Below, one piece after another: positions 7,762-17,214 of a DNA stretch of 64,000 bases; position 1 is the stretch's first letter, and every line of letters starts with the position of its first letter. The notes beneath the pieces were generated by a model, which had not been told where the DNA came from, did not search any database, and saw only the letters and a program-made list of their open reading frames with translations. Both the position numbers and the translations under genes were made by a program. This stretch comes from Dehalococcoidales bacterium (GTDB lineage: Bacteria > Chloroflexota > Dehalococcoidia > Dehalococcoidales > UBA3254), in the NCBI GenBank assembly GCA_016926695.1, contig JAFGOB010000066.1:27991-91990 (forward strand). Reading direction: 5' to 3'.

Positions 7762-9195
7762 ATGAAACAGCAAGAAGATGACCCCTACCAGAAAGTAGTC
7801 TCCCTGGCTGAGGAAAAGGGGTGTGAGTTTGTTGATCTTAAATTCGTGGACCTGCCCGGAAGCTGGCAGCATATTACCCTTTCAATATCCGGATTGCCGA
7901 AAGACTTGTTTAAAAACGGGATAGGATTCGATGGGTCTTCGATCAGGGGTTTCAAGAAAATAAATGACAGCGATATGCTTATGGTGCCCGATCCTTCAAC
8001 GGCTTTTTTCGATCCGGTTCCGGAATGTCCGGTTATGAGTCTGATATGCAATATCGTCGACCCGGAAACCAGAAAACAGTATTTACGTGACCCGCGTTCC
8101 GTGGCACGGAAAGCGGAGGAATTTCTCAAGGACAGCGATATTGCCGATGTAAGCTACTGGGGACCTGAGCTTGAGTTCTTCATTTTTAACAGCATAAGTT
8201 TCGATTCAAGTAATTTTGAAAGTTATTATCATGTCGAAGCTACGGAGGGAATATGGAATTCAGGGAGAAAGGCGGATAAAAACACCGGTTATTATGTGCG
8301 CCCTACTGAAGGCTATCTGTCGGTCCCTCCCGGAGACCAGATGCATAATCTGAGGACCAAAATAGTGAAAGCTATTACTCAGACCGGCCAACGAGTTGTT
8401 TTCCATCATCATGAGGTTGCCAGCGGCGGTCAGTCAGAAATCGGCATGTCTTACGGAACTCTGGTATCTCAGGCGGATAATACGCTGGTTAATAAGTATA
8501 TTACCAAAAATATCGCGGTACAAAACGGCTTTACCGCCACTTTTATGCCTAAACCACTCTTTCTTGATAACGGTAATGCCTTTCATGTACATCAAAGCCT
8601 GTGGAAAAATGGAAAAAACTTGTTTTACGACCCGCTGGGATATGCCCTGTTAAGCAAGACGGCTTTGTATTATATCGGAGGTCTGCTGGAACATACCCCC
8701 GCTCTGCTGGCTTTCTGCGCTCCCAGCACCAACTCTTACCGGAGGCTTGTGCCAGGATACGAGGCGCCGGTCAACCTGGTGTATTCACAGCGCAACCGCA
8801 GTGCCGCTATTCGTATTCCCATCTCATCACAACATTCCGGTTCCAAACGGATTGAATACCGCTGTCCTGATGCCACCGGTAATCCTTATCTGGCCTTTGC
8901 AGCCATGTTGATGGCCGGTCTGGACGGGATTGTTCATAAGATCGATCCGGGTGATCCTGTTGACAAAGACCTGTTTGAAATGTCGCAGCTTGAAAAAAAA
9001 GATATCAAGTCCGTGCCGGATTCCATGGATAAGGTGCTAGACGCACTCGAAAAAGATCATCAGTTCCTGCTGGAAGGAGGTGTTTTTTCTTCTGATCTCA
9101 TCGAGACCTGGATTGAATATAAAAGGAGAAATGAACTGGATGAAATGGCTCTCCGTCCCCATCCTTACGAATTTAATCTGTACTATGACGTTTAG
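7762..9195 (+). CDS. glnA: Glutamine synthetase type I
   Basis: Makes glutamine from glutamate, ammonia and ATP. I choose the ATG at 7762 (477 residues), preceded by ACAGGAG, over an upstream in-frame GTG at 7744. Visible motifs are the beta-grasp segment with IGFDGSSIRGF, the metal and ammonium site WGPELEFFIF, HHHEVASGGQSEIG, the ATP site NAFHVHQSLW and the glutamate flap NRSAAIRIP. In enterobacterial GSI the adenylylated tyrosine lies in NLYDLPPE; here the matching position reads DLFEMSQLE, so the tyrosine is a phenylalanine and this form of control is probably absent. It is monocistronic; the next gene starts about 380 bases away. Confidence 0.95.
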   Translation: MKQQEDDPYQKVVSLAEEKGCEFVDLKFVDLPGSWQHITLSISGLPKDLFKNGIGFDGSSIRGFKKINDSDMLMVPDPSTAFFDPVPECPVMSLICNIVDPETRKQYLRDPRSVARKAEEFLKDSDIADVSYWGPELEFFIFNSISFDSSNFESYYHVEATEGIWNSGRKADKNTGYYVRPTEGYLSVPPGDQMHNLRTKIVKAITQTGQRVVFHHHEVASGGQSEIGMSYGTLVSQADNTLVNKYITKNIAVQNGFTATFMPKPLFLDNGNAFHVHQSLWKNGKNLFYDPLGYALLSKTALYYIGGLLEHTPALLAFCAPSTNSYRRLVPGYEAPVNLVYSQRNRSAAIRIPISSQHSGSKRIEYRCPDATGNPYLAFAAMLMAGLDGIVHKIDPGDPVDKDLFEMSQLEKKDIKSVPDSMDKVLDALEKDHQFLLEGGVFSSDLIETWIEYKRRNELDEMALRPHPYEFNLYYDV

Positions 9196-9574
9196 ACCGT
9201 ATCGATACTATCAACAATAATAGGTCCGCTGTCGCCGCCCCCGGGTATTAAAATCGATCCCATCTTTCAAGATAGCTTCCTTGAAATCCGGAGCGTGCGT
9301 CAAAACGTCTGTATGCTGCAAAAGGGATTAGTTAGAGGGTAATTCCAGTCAATTTCCAGCTAATCCGGAAAACGTATTATTAGGTAATTTCTATCTCCCA
9401 TAGGATTATTCATTGAATACCTCATTTGCTGTCCGGTAATTACTAATAAATGATAATATTTATATTATCCCGGATATCTTATAATGAAATTATCCTGTGT
9501 TACGGATTCGCAGCGGGATAACCCCTTTTTTATTTAATAATCGGCTTGTAAACAGTACCCTGAGGAGATGCGCC
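9196..9574. other. Intergenic region after glnA, upstream of the kinase/citrate-synthase/aminomutase operon
   Basis: No gene is supported here. A TATAAT at 9480-9485 is a likely -10 for the downstream operon, giving a leader of about 80 bases; no convincing -35 is seen. I found no strong terminator after glnA. Confidence 0.4.
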
Positions 9575-10234
9575 ATGTCGGTAATTACAATCAGAGGCCA
9601 AATGGGCAGCGGAGCGCCGGATATTGGACAATTGATCGCCAGCAAACTGGGGTATGATTACGTTGACAGGCAGATACTGGCGAAAGTGGCCGAACACACC
9701 AGATATTCCGAGGAGGGTATCGAAAAAAAAGAGATGCCGCCGGGTACCCTGTTTGGCCGTATAGTAGAAGCATTTAACAGTTCTTACCTGGCGGCCGATT
9801 CACGGGAAGGGGCCTATGTGCCCGTGTGGGATTTTCCTCTGGACGACCGGAGATACCTGGATTCTTTGCATAAGATTATTTTTGAACTGGCCGCCAGGGG
9901 TTCTATCGTGATCCGTGGAAGAGGCAGTCACCTTATACTCAAAGGCTACCCGGATGTTATGCACATTTTCACGGTAGCACCATTGCGCACAAGAGTAAAG
10001 CGGGTTATGGACTCACTTGCTGCCGACGAAGAGACGGCCAGAAACAAAATTCACAATTTCGACAGCAGCCGGCGGGAATTCATAAAAAGGTACTTCAAGT
10101 CCACAATGGAGGACCCCTTGAATTATGATTTAGTTATAAATACCGGTAAAATCGGCTATGAGTATGCTGCTTTGATGGCGATATCCGCCCTGACCAAAAA
10201 ACAACACCTTCCAGGTGTTACCAAAATAAACTAA
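9575..10234 (+). CDS. Cytidylate kinase-like family protein
   Basis: A 219-residue P-loop kinase-fold protein. I start it at the ATG at 9575, preceded by GAGGAG, rather than at a TTG 26 codons upstream whose extra residues have no family resemblance. The N-terminus VITIRGQMGSGAPDIGQ matches the GxxGSGxxxIG loop of this family. It is followed by LGYDYVDRQIL and by RGRGSHLIL, as in other cytidylate-kinase-like proteins of unknown substrate. It is the first gene of a three-gene operon with the citrate/homocitrate synthase-type gene (33-base gap) and the aminomutase-like gene. Confidence 0.82.
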   Translation: MSVITIRGQMGSGAPDIGQLIASKLGYDYVDRQILAKVAEHTRYSEEGIEKKEMPPGTLFGRIVEAFNSSYLAADSREGAYVPVWDFPLDDRRYLDSLHKIIFELAARGSIVIRGRGSHLILKGYPDVMHIFTVAPLRTRVKRVMDSLAADEETARNKIHNFDSSRREFIKRYFKSTMEDPLNYDLVINTGKIGYEYAALMAISALTKKQHLPGVTKIN

Positions 10235-10267
10235 AATAAATAAACTGATTACAGTTAGGAGCTGAAA

Positions 10268-11500
10268 ATGGGCAAAATCTACCTTGTTGACGTTACTAAT
10301 CGAGATGGCGTACAAACAGCCCGGCTGGGACTATCCAAATTGGCCAAGACCTTGACGAATATTTACCTGAATGAGATGGGCGTATATCAGAGTGAGTTCG
10401 GTTTTCCTACCACCAAGCATGAATCCAACTATCTCCGTGCTAATCTAAAGCTCCAGAAAATGGGTGTTCTCCAGCCAATCAGGCTGGGCGGTTGGATCCG
10501 GGCTACAAGTGAAGACGTCCAAAGGGCCTTCCAGATGGTGCCTGAAATACAGGACCTCAATCTCTCCATTTCAACTTCAACGCAGATGATTCGGGGTAAA
10601 TTCAGAGGTTCAAAAAACAAGGAAGATGTCATTAAAATGGCCGTAGAGGCCGTTGATGCTGCCAGGGAAAAGGGAACTCAACTCATTGGTGTAAATGCCG
10701 AGGACGCTTCGCGGACCGATATGAAATTCCTGCTCCGTTTCGCGTCGGCGGCCAAAGAACACGGCGCTGATAAGATAAGGTACTGTGACACGCTGGGTTA
10801 TGATAATCCCTTCTCAATATATAAAGTCTGTAAGCGTTTGGCTCAGGAAGTTGGAATTCCGGTTGGCGTACACTGTCATGGTGATCTGGGGATGGCGGTA
10901 GCTAATTCAATCTGCGGGGCTATGGGAGTACTCGACGGGGGACAGGATGTCTACATCAATACCACCATCAACGGGATAGGCGAGAGGGCCGGCAATGCCG
11001 ACCTCGTGGCCGTTATCCTGGCCCTCAGAAAATCCAAGGGACTGAACAGAAAATACCACTTCGGCGTGCCGATTTTCCTTTCCAAGGCATGGAACATATG
11101 TAAATACGCCAGCTACTCTTTTGGTGTTCCCATAGCTATTAATCAACCCGGCGTCGGGGCCAACGCTTTTGCCCACGCCTCCGGAATCCACGCGGACGGC
11201 GTATTGAAAGATCCGGAAAATTACGAGCTGTACAATTTCAGGGAGCTTGGCAGAGGAGAACCTGAAATGGTTGAGACCGGACGGCAAATCTGCTCTGGTG
11301 AATATAGCGGGATATCCGGATTCAGTCATATCATGGGTAAACTGGATATCGAGTTTAAAGGCCGCGAGGAAGCTGAAACTATACTTGATCTGGTCAGATA
11401 CGCTAACGTAGAGGCCCATCGGCCGCTGGTGGATGATGAACTCCATTTCATTGCCAAATACCCCGAAATCGCCCGCCAACTGCTGACACTGACACCCTAG
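10268..11500 (+). CDS. Re-citrate synthase / homocitrate synthase-type acyltransferase
   Basis: A 410-residue DRE-TIM (HMGL-like) enzyme that condenses acetyl-CoA with a 2-oxo acid. The start VDVTNRDGVQTA is the family's catalytic DxTxRDG motif. VHCHGDLGMAVAN carries the metal-binding HxH, and INGIGERAGNADL closes the barrel. AFAHASGIHADGVLKDP is typical of homocitrate/isopropylmalate synthases. The sequence lacks the long regulatory domain of LeuA. From memory it strongly resembles the Dehalococcoides protein shown to act as Re-citrate synthase, so citrate formation from oxaloacetate for an incomplete TCA route is my first choice and homocitrate synthase the second. It lies 27 bases before the aminomutase-like gene. 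Confidence 0.82.
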   Translation: MGKIYLVDVTNRDGVQTARLGLSKLAKTLTNIYLNEMGVYQSEFGFPTTKHESNYLRANLKLQKMGVLQPIRLGGWIRATSEDVQRAFQMVPEIQDLNLSISTSTQMIRGKFRGSKNKEDVIKMAVEAVDAAREKGTQLIGVNAEDASRTDMKFLLRFASAAKEHGADKIRYCDTLGYDNPFSIYKVCKRLAQEVGIPVGVHCHGDLGMAVANSICGAMGVLDGGQDVYINTTINGIGERAGNADLVAVILALRKSKGLNRKYHFGVPIFLSKAWNICKYASYSFGVPIAINQPGVGANAFAHASGIHADGVLKDPENYELYNFRELGRGEPEMVETGRQICSGEYSGISGFSHIMGKLDIEFKGREEAETILDLVRYANVEAHRPLVDDELHFIAKYPEIARQLLTLTP

Positions 11501-11527
11501 CAGATAGTAAAATAGAGGAGGCTGCCA

Positions 11528-12862
11528 TTGAAATACAAACTGTATAATTCCGCTAATTTCAAGACCATTCCCCAGATTTGCTATCTAACGGATGAACAGG
11601 TAAGGGACATTGAAATCGTCAGCCAGGTCTTACCATTCAAGACCAACAACTACGTTGTCGAAAAGTTGATTGACTGGTCTAAAGTGCCGGATGATCCCAT
11701 GTTCGTCTTGACATTTCCGCAGAAAGACATGTTGCGGCCGCATCATTACGTGCGTATCAAAGAGGCGCTTGACTCCGGTGCGGATAAAGATGCTGTTAGA
11801 AAAGTTGCCAACGAAATCAGGCTCCAGCTTAATCCTCATCCCGCTGGTCAGATGGACCATAACGTACCTGTATGGCAGGGACAAAGACTCGATGGTTTCC
11901 AGCATAAATACAGGGAGACCGTAGTGTTTTTCCCCAGCCATGGCCAGACCTGCCATGCTTATTGCACCTTTTGTTTCCGCTGGCCCCAGTTCGTAGGTAT
12001 GGAAAACCTGAAGTTCGCTTCAAAAGAGGCTAACTTGCTGGTGGACTATATATCGGCTAACCAGCAGGTAACCGATATCCTTTTCACGGGTGGCGATCCC
12101 CTTACAATGAAAGCAAAAGTGCTGGCAACCTATGTTCAGCCTTTGTTGGACGCCGGTATTCCCCACCTCAGGAATATCAGGATAGGTTCTAAATCACTGG
12201 CATACTGGCCGTACAGGTTCCTGACCGATGATGATGCATCAGACCTGTTGAATCTGTTCAGAGATGTTAAACAGGCCGGGAAACAACTGGCTTTTATGGC
12301 CCATTTCAGTCACCCCAGCGAACTGGATAATGATGATGTGAAGGCAGCCATTAAAAATATTGTTGAAACGGGAGCTGTAATTCGGACCCAGTCCCCGGTA
12401 TTACGGCACATCAACGACTCACCCGAGGTTTGGGCCGATATGTGGAGCAGGCAGGTGTCACTTAATTGCATACCCTACTATATGTTTATTGCCCGCAATA
12501 CCGGCGCCCAGCATTACTTTTCCATCCCCATTGAAAAAGCCTGGAAAATATTCCGTCAGGCCTACCAGAGAGTTAGCGGAATCTGCCGCACCGTCCGTGG
12601 ACCGGTAATGTCCTGTCTACCCGGCAAGATACAAATCCTGGGAGTAACAGAGATTTCCGGCAGTAAAATATTTGTTCTACGTATGATCCAGGGCAGAAAC
12701 CCGGACTGGGTCGCACGTCCCTTTTTCGCCAAATATAACAGCGAGGCTATCTGGTATACTGACCTGAAACCCGCCCTGGACCAGCAAAAGTTCTTTTTCA
12801 TGGATGAGCTTGACGCTATCTTGAATAAATCTGTTGAAACCGAAGCCGAAGAGTTAGAGTAG
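11528..12862 (+). CDS. Lysine 2,3-aminomutase-family radical SAM protein lacking the PLP lysine
   Basis: A 444-residue radical SAM protein, started at a TTG with GAGGAGG nine bases upstream. The cluster motif CHAYCTFC (Cys142, 146, 149) is followed by RWPQF, then by the barrel motif ILFTGGDPL, all in KamA-family arrangement. KamA enzymes bind PLP through the lysine of PGGGGK just before PVMPNY. Here the matching stretch is CRTVRGPVMSC, so the lysine position is Arg357 and the glycine run is missing. A lysine occurs later in LPGK. It therefore probably does not carry PLP in the usual way, and its reaction is open. It is last in the operon and is followed by a strong terminator. Confidence 0.8.
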   Translation: MKYKLYNSANFKTIPQICYLTDEQVRDIEIVSQVLPFKTNNYVVEKLIDWSKVPDDPMFVLTFPQKDMLRPHHYVRIKEALDSGADKDAVRKVANEIRLQLNPHPAGQMDHNVPVWQGQRLDGFQHKYRETVVFFPSHGQTCHAYCTFCFRWPQFVGMENLKFASKEANLLVDYISANQQVTDILFTGGDPLTMKAKVLATYVQPLLDAGIPHLRNIRIGSKSLAYWPYRFLTDDDASDLLNLFRDVKQAGKQLAFMAHFSHPSELDNDDVKAAIKNIVETGAVIRTQSPVLRHINDSPEVWADMWSRQVSLNCIPYYMFIARNTGAQHYFSIPIEKAWKIFRQAYQRVSGICRTVRGPVMSCLPGKIQILGVTEISGSKIFVLRMIQGRNPDWVARPFFAKYNSEAIWYTDLKPALDQQKFFFMDELDAILNKSVETEAEELE

Positions 12863-12907
12863 CGGATAACTTTCACGTCAACCAGGTTAAAATTACCGCA
12901 TATGCGG

Positions 12908-12956
12908 GATACCTGCGCTTTCAATCAATTGAAAGCGCAGGTATCTTATTATTTTT
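12908..12956 (+). terminator. Very strong terminator after the aminomutase-like operon
   Basis: An 18-base perfect inverted repeat: GATACCTGCGCTTTCAAT at 12908-12925 against its exact complement at 12928-12945, with the inner bases forming the loop, followed by TTATTATTTTT. It could act in both directions. Confidence 0.85.
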
Positions 12957-13369
12957 CACAATCCCGTCCCTTTCCTTTCCTTATTTAGGATAATTTGTGT
13001 CCCGTAACAAGCCTCCTTCTTTCCTGCTTTCCTCGCCTATAAGGGTTGTTACCCCATCCGGCTTCTTCCTTTTGTAAAAGCCTGCCCCGTGACCTTTTGT
13101 CGACACGGGGGAAGACAAAAAATGGATTTTCCCTCTATCCATTCCTCTCCCCTTTTCCTTAATTCGCCGGGGCGAATCCGATAGCGGGTACCCTTTGGGT
13201 GCTAGAGAGGATATAGGTGAGGGGGCACAAAGTAGTACACAGTCGATACCGCTGGTTAATAAACGGCGGATTAGTATGAAATCGCTTCAATCCCGCTCGT
13301 TTTTTGATACATACCCACGTTTCCTACTATAATAATAAGCTGGTACTTGAAATAAAACTAAATTGACGG
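12957..13369. other. Intergenic region with repeat copy B
   Basis: No coding potential is supported. The stretch is largely made of a dispersed palindromic repeat (separate entry, 13061-13228) and short CT-rich segments. The ClC promoter is expected near 13300-13360 (AATAATAAG around 13331), but I cannot define it. Confidence 0.5.
13061..13228. repeat. Dispersed palindromic intergenic repeat, copy B (long form)
   Basis: Begins GCTTCTTCCTTTTGTAAAAG. It contains the inverted repeat CCCCGTG / CACGGGG around a short loop (about 13085-13110), then GGAAGAC, ATGGATTTTCCCT and CCTCTCCCC, and ends GAGGGGGCAC. Twenty-five consecutive bases around the palindrome are identical to copy C near 41370. Confidence 0.75.
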
Positions 13370-13468
13370 ATTTTCAAAATCAAGACTTACAGCGTTTTAA
13401 GCGAACGCTTTAGAACAATCTGGGCCCGGATATCGGGTGTCGTCGATGTCAGATACCTGAGAAAATGG

Positions 13469-15187
13469 TTGATCATTGCCATCCTGATAGGCATCGTGGC
13501 CGGAGTAGGCTCGATCCTGTTTTACCTGGCGATCAAAGGTGCCACGCACCTGTTTATGTTTTTGGGCGCAGGCTATTTGCCACCGGTGCCGGGAGGCGAG
13601 GGTGAGACTATATTTTCCTCTATCGCCAGACCCTGGATGCTGCCCATCCTCTGTACTCTGGGTGGACTGATAAGCGGTTTTTTGGTTTTCAAGTTCGCAC
13701 CTGAAGCAGAGGGGCATGGGACTGACACAGCCATCAATAGTTTCCACAATAAAGACGGGTATATTCGCCGGAGAATACCTCTTGTCAAAATGATTGCCTC
13801 GGCCATCACCATCGGTTCCGGAGGCAGCGCCGGACGTGAGGGGCCCGTGGCTCTCATAGGCGCCGGTTTTGGTTCCATTATCGCTGATATTTTCAGGCTG
13901 GATGTCCGGGACAGGCGTATTGCCCTGGCCATTGGCATCGGAGCAGGTATAGGCGCTATCTTTAAAGCTCCGCTGGGCGGTGCTTTGATAAGCGCCGAAA
14001 TCCTCTACCGGCGTGACTTTGAGTTTGAAACCCTCCTGCCTTCATTTATCGCTTCAATCGTCGGTTACAGCGTATATGCCTCATGGAGTGACTGGTCTCC
14101 AGTCTTTGTCATCAATTCCGGGTTCACTTTCACCCATCCCCAGCACCTGCTCGGTTTTGCCATCCTGGGTATAATATGCGGCCTGTTTGGTATTCTATAC
14201 GGCCGCACGTTTTATAAAGTCCGCGATCTCTTCCGTTCCTTGAAAATACCCCCCTATCTTAAACCTGCCCTCGGCGGACTTATTGTCGGCACCATCGGTA
14301 TTTTCCTGCCCCAGGTATTGGGTATGGGCTATGGATGGGTCCAGTTTGCCATCGATGGTAATACCTCTGTATTGCCTTTCTGGTTAATGATCGCCGTTAT
14401 TTTCGGCAAAATTGTCGCTACCAGCCTGTCGGTAGGTTCCGGCGGGAGCGGTGGAGTGTTTGCCCCGGGCCTGGTAATCGGGGGTATGGTAGGAGGCGCA
14501 GCATGGTCCCTTCTGCACAACCTGACAGATATTGTGCCTTCGGACCCGGCGCCATTCGTGGTACTAGGCATGATGACGCTCTTCGGGGGATTAGCCAAAG
14601 CCCCCCTGGCTATTATGATCATGGTCAGCGAAATGACCGGCAACTACAGCCTGCTTGTTCCCAGCATGGTGTCCGTGGTTATTGCTTATTTTTTGACGGG
14701 AGAAAGCTATATCTACGAAAACCAGGTCAAAACACGCTCTGATTCCCCCGCCCACCAGGCCGAATATTACGTTCCACTGCTTGAAAAAATCCGTATTGCT
14801 GACGCCATGGAGACCAACCCTGCATCCGTCAACCCGGACGTGAATGTAAGTGACCTGGCGGCCTTTATGAAATCTAAAAAAATAGACGGTCTCCCGGTCC
14901 TGGAATCAGGTAAACTCAAAGGTATTGTGACTTCTATCGATGTTGCACGGATTCCTGAAAACAAATGGTCCAAAACCTCAACCGGGGAAATCATGAGCAA
15001 GAAATTATTCGTCTGTTACGCGGATGAAGACCTCTATACCGCTTTAACCGTTATGACGCGCAATAATATCAGCCATCTTCCCGTGGTAGACCGGGACCAA
15101 TCGGAAAATCTGCTGGGGTTTTTGGATATCAACCATATCACTTTAATCTATGATACCCAGAAAAAGGCTATTATAAACAACATTTAA
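13469..15187 (+). CDS. ClC-family chloride channel/antiporter with CBS domains
   Basis: A ClC protein of at least 572 residues. It has the selectivity motifs GSGGSAGREGPV (with the gating glutamate) and GSGGSGGVFAPGLVIGG, about ten membrane helices, and two C-terminal CBS domains (about 440-565, with MKSKKIDGLPVLE and MTRNNISHLPVVD). It moves chloride or exchanges it for protons. The listed start is a TTG inside the first helix. The same frame stays open upstream to 13370 and reads like a cytoplasmic N-terminus (RYLRKWL just before the TTG), so the real start is probably upstream at a rare codon such as ATT 13370. It converges on the oppF-like gene with only 18 bases between stops. Confidence 0.92.
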   Translation: MIIAILIGIVAGVGSILFYLAIKGATHLFMFLGAGYLPPVPGGEGETIFSSIARPWMLPILCTLGGLISGFLVFKFAPEAEGHGTDTAINSFHNKDGYIRRRIPLVKMIASAITIGSGGSAGREGPVALIGAGFGSIIADIFRLDVRDRRIALAIGIGAGIGAIFKAPLGGALISAEILYRRDFEFETLLPSFIASIVGYSVYASWSDWSPVFVINSGFTFTHPQHLLGFAILGIICGLFGILYGRTFYKVRDLFRSLKIPPYLKPALGGLIVGTIGIFLPQVLGMGYGWVQFAIDGNTSVLPFWLMIAVIFGKIVATSLSVGSGGSGGVFAPGLVIGGMVGGAAWSLLHNLTDIVPSDPAPFVVLGMMTLFGGLAKAPLAIMIMVSEMTGNYSLLVPSMVSVVIAYFLTGESYIYENQVKTRSDSPAHQAEYYVPLLEKIRIADAMETNPASVNPDVNVSDLAAFMKSKKIDGLPVLESGKLKGIVTSIDVARIPENKWSKTSTGEIMSKKLFVCYADEDLYTALTVMTRNNISHLPVVDRDQSENLLGFLDINHITLIYDTQKKAIINNI

Positions 15188-15205
15188 CGGTCCGCGGAAA
15201 GCCTC

Positions 15206-16207
15206 TCAGGACATCCCTTTTACCCTGATGCAGGCTACCTCGTGATTTGGTGCAACCTGAACGAAAGGCGGCACCGTTTTTGAGCATTCTTCCGTGGCCA
15301 TCCAGCAGCGCGGATGGAAATGACAGCCGGAAGGTACATGTGCCGGGCTGGGCACATCGCCCTGGAGGATAATCCTCTCTCTCTTCTTCTCGATAAACGG
15401 ATCGGGTATAGGTACAGCCGAAAGTAAAGCCCGGGTATAGGGATGAAGAGGATTTTCGTAAATCTCTTTCCAGTCGGCTATTTCAACAATCCTTCCCAGG
15501 TACAAAACCGCCACAATATCGCTGATACGCCTGACTACGGAGAGATCGTGAGCAATAAAAAGGTAGGTTAATCCAAGTTTCTTCTGGAGGTCTTGCAGCA
15601 GGTTGATAATCTGGGCCTGGATGGAAACATCCAGGGCAGAGACCGGTTCATCACAGACGATGAATGAAGGGCTGCACGATAGCGCCCGGGCAATTCCGAT
15701 ACGCTGCCTTTGGCCTCCGCTGAATTCGTGCGGGTAGCGGTCTTTCATCTTGCTGTAAAGTCCGACTGATGAGAATAGCTCCTCTATTTTCCTTTTGTAT
15801 TCGCTTTCCGATCTGTACAAACGGAATATCCTCAGGGATTCACCGACAATGCTTCCCGCGTTTTGACGGGGATCAAGCGAGCCGTAAGGGTCCTGGAAAA
15901 CTAGCTGCATCCTGCTGCGCATCGGTCTGATTTTTCTCGGGGGAAGGGATGCGATATCCCTGCCTTCGAAAATAATGTGACCGGAAGTAGGCAGGTATGT
16001 TCGTAGTATGCAGCGTCCGATGGTTGTCTTGCCGCAGCCGCTTTCTCCCACCAATCCCAGGGTCTGCCCCTTTCTGATGGTAAAGCTGACTCCGTCAACT
16101 GCCTTTATTTCACCCACCTTACGTCTGAAAAGACCGCTGGTGATGGGAAAATACATTTTTAGATCTTTTACTTCCAGCAAAATATCGTTTGAAGTTGAGC
16201 CGCTCAT
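15206..16207 (-). CDS. Oligopeptide ABC transporter ATP-binding protein (OppF/DppF type)
   Basis: A 333-residue ATPase. Walker A is [12 protein letters not shown] (about 52-63), the signature is [14 protein letters not shown], and Walker B is [12 protein letters not shown]. It ends with the oligo-HPY domain and its cysteine-rich [14 protein letters not shown] segment (about 290-305). It pairs with the preceding OppD-type ATPase to power peptide uptake. Its start overlaps the end of the upstream ATPase gene by 4 bases. It is the last gene of a four-gene minus-strand operon, and the binding protein is encoded divergently at 19490. Confidence 0.93.
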   Translation of the reverse strand: MSGSTSNDILLEVKDLKMYFPITSGLFRRKVGEIKAVDGVSFTIRKGQTLGLVGESGCGKTTIGRCILRTYLPTSGHIIFEGRDIASLPPRKIRPMRSRMQLVFQDPYGSLDPRQNAGSIVGESLRIFRLYRSESEYKRKIEELFSSVGLYSKMKDRYPHEFSGGQRQRIGIARALSCSPSFIVCDEPVSALDVSIQAQIINLLQDLQKKLGLTYLFIAHDLSVVRRISDIVAVLYLGRIVEIADWKEIYENPLHPYTRALLSAVPIPDPFIEKKRERIILQGDVPSPAHVPSGCHFHPRCWMATEECSKTVPPFVQVAPNHEVACIRVKGMS

Positions 16208-17199
16208 TTCGATAGTTCCTTGATATTCTTGAAACAGCGTATAAAATGATTTTTACTTACTTCTCTGAGCTCCGGTTCGCCTTCATCGTTACATTGGTCC
16301 CGGAATGAACACCTCCGCCGGAAAGCGCAAACAGCAGGCATATCAATCAAATCAGGAGGCATACCGGGGATAGGGACCAGTTGTCTGCCCCTTGATTCAT
16401 CCAGCCTTGGTACTGATTGCAGCAGTCCAATCGTATATGGATGACTGGGATTGCCGAAGACATCTTCAGATGTTCCGGATTCTACTATATGTCCGGCATA
16501 CATTACATAAATACGTTGCGCATAACGGGCCACCACCCCCAGGTTATGAGTGACTATAACCAGTGCGGTATTCCGTTCCCTTACTATGCCGGTCATTAAC
16601 TCCATCAACTGGGCTTGAGTGGTTACATCCAGGGCGGTAGTTGGCTCATCCGCGATAATCAGCCTGGGGTTGCATGATAATGCAATGGCAATCATCACTC
16701 TCTGACGCATCCCCCCGCTGAACTGATGGGGGTAGTTGTCGATGCGGACCTCCGGCTCGGGAATACCTACCAGCTTCAGCAGCTCCATAGCCCGTCTTCT
16801 GGCGGTTTGATAATCCATTTTAAGATGCAGCATCAATGACTCGGTCATCTGATCGCAGATTGTGAGCACGGGATTAAGAGAGGTCATCGGTTCCTGGAAT
16901 ACCATGGCAATTTTAGCTCCCAGGACAGCCCGCATCTGTTTGCTCTCGGCCTTGTACTCCAGCAGGTTCTGTCCCTCGAATATCACCTCGCCGCCCACTA
17001 TCTCCCCTGGCGGCGAAGTAATTAGTTGCGTTACCGAAAGCTGGCTTACTGACTTTCCACAGCCGCTTTCACCCACCAGACCGACCACCTCTCCTTCATT
17101 GATATAATAGGATACTCCGTCAACAGCCTTGACCAGGCCGTCCGTTGTATTAAAATACGTCTTTAAATTTTTTACCTGAAGCAAAGGAGCCATATACAC
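16204..17199 (-). CDS. Oligopeptide ABC transporter ATP-binding protein (OppD/DppD type)
   Basis: A 331-residue ATPase with Walker [13 protein letters not shown], signature [14 protein letters not shown], Walker [13 protein letters not shown] and a C-terminal oligo-HPY segment with [13 protein letters not shown]. Two starts are possible: GTG at 17199 or ATG at 17193; neither has a clear ribosome site. It lies 15 bases after the OppC-type permease and overlaps the OppF-type gene by 4 bases, a normal opp/dpp order. Substrate is presumed to be peptides, but family-5 transporters also carry nickel chelates and glycosides. Confidence 0.93.
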   Translation of the reverse strand: MYMAPLLQVKNLKTYFNTTDGLVKAVDGVSYYINEGEVVGLVGESGCGKSVSQLSVTQLITSPPGEIVGGEVIFEGQNLLEYKAESKQMRAVLGAKIAMVFQEPMTSLNPVLTICDQMTESLMLHLKMDYQTARRRAMELLKLVGIPEPEVRIDNYPHQFSGGMRQRVMIAIALSCNPRLIIADEPTTALDVTTQAQLMELMTGIVRERNTALVIVTHNLGVVARYAQRIYVMYAGHIVESGTSEDVFGNPSHPYTIGLLQSVPRLDESRGRQLVPIPGMPPDLIDMPAVCAFRRRCSFRDQCNDEGEPELREVSKNHFIRCFKNIKELSK

Positions 17200-17214
17200 A
17201 CCGCTTTTTTCGTT

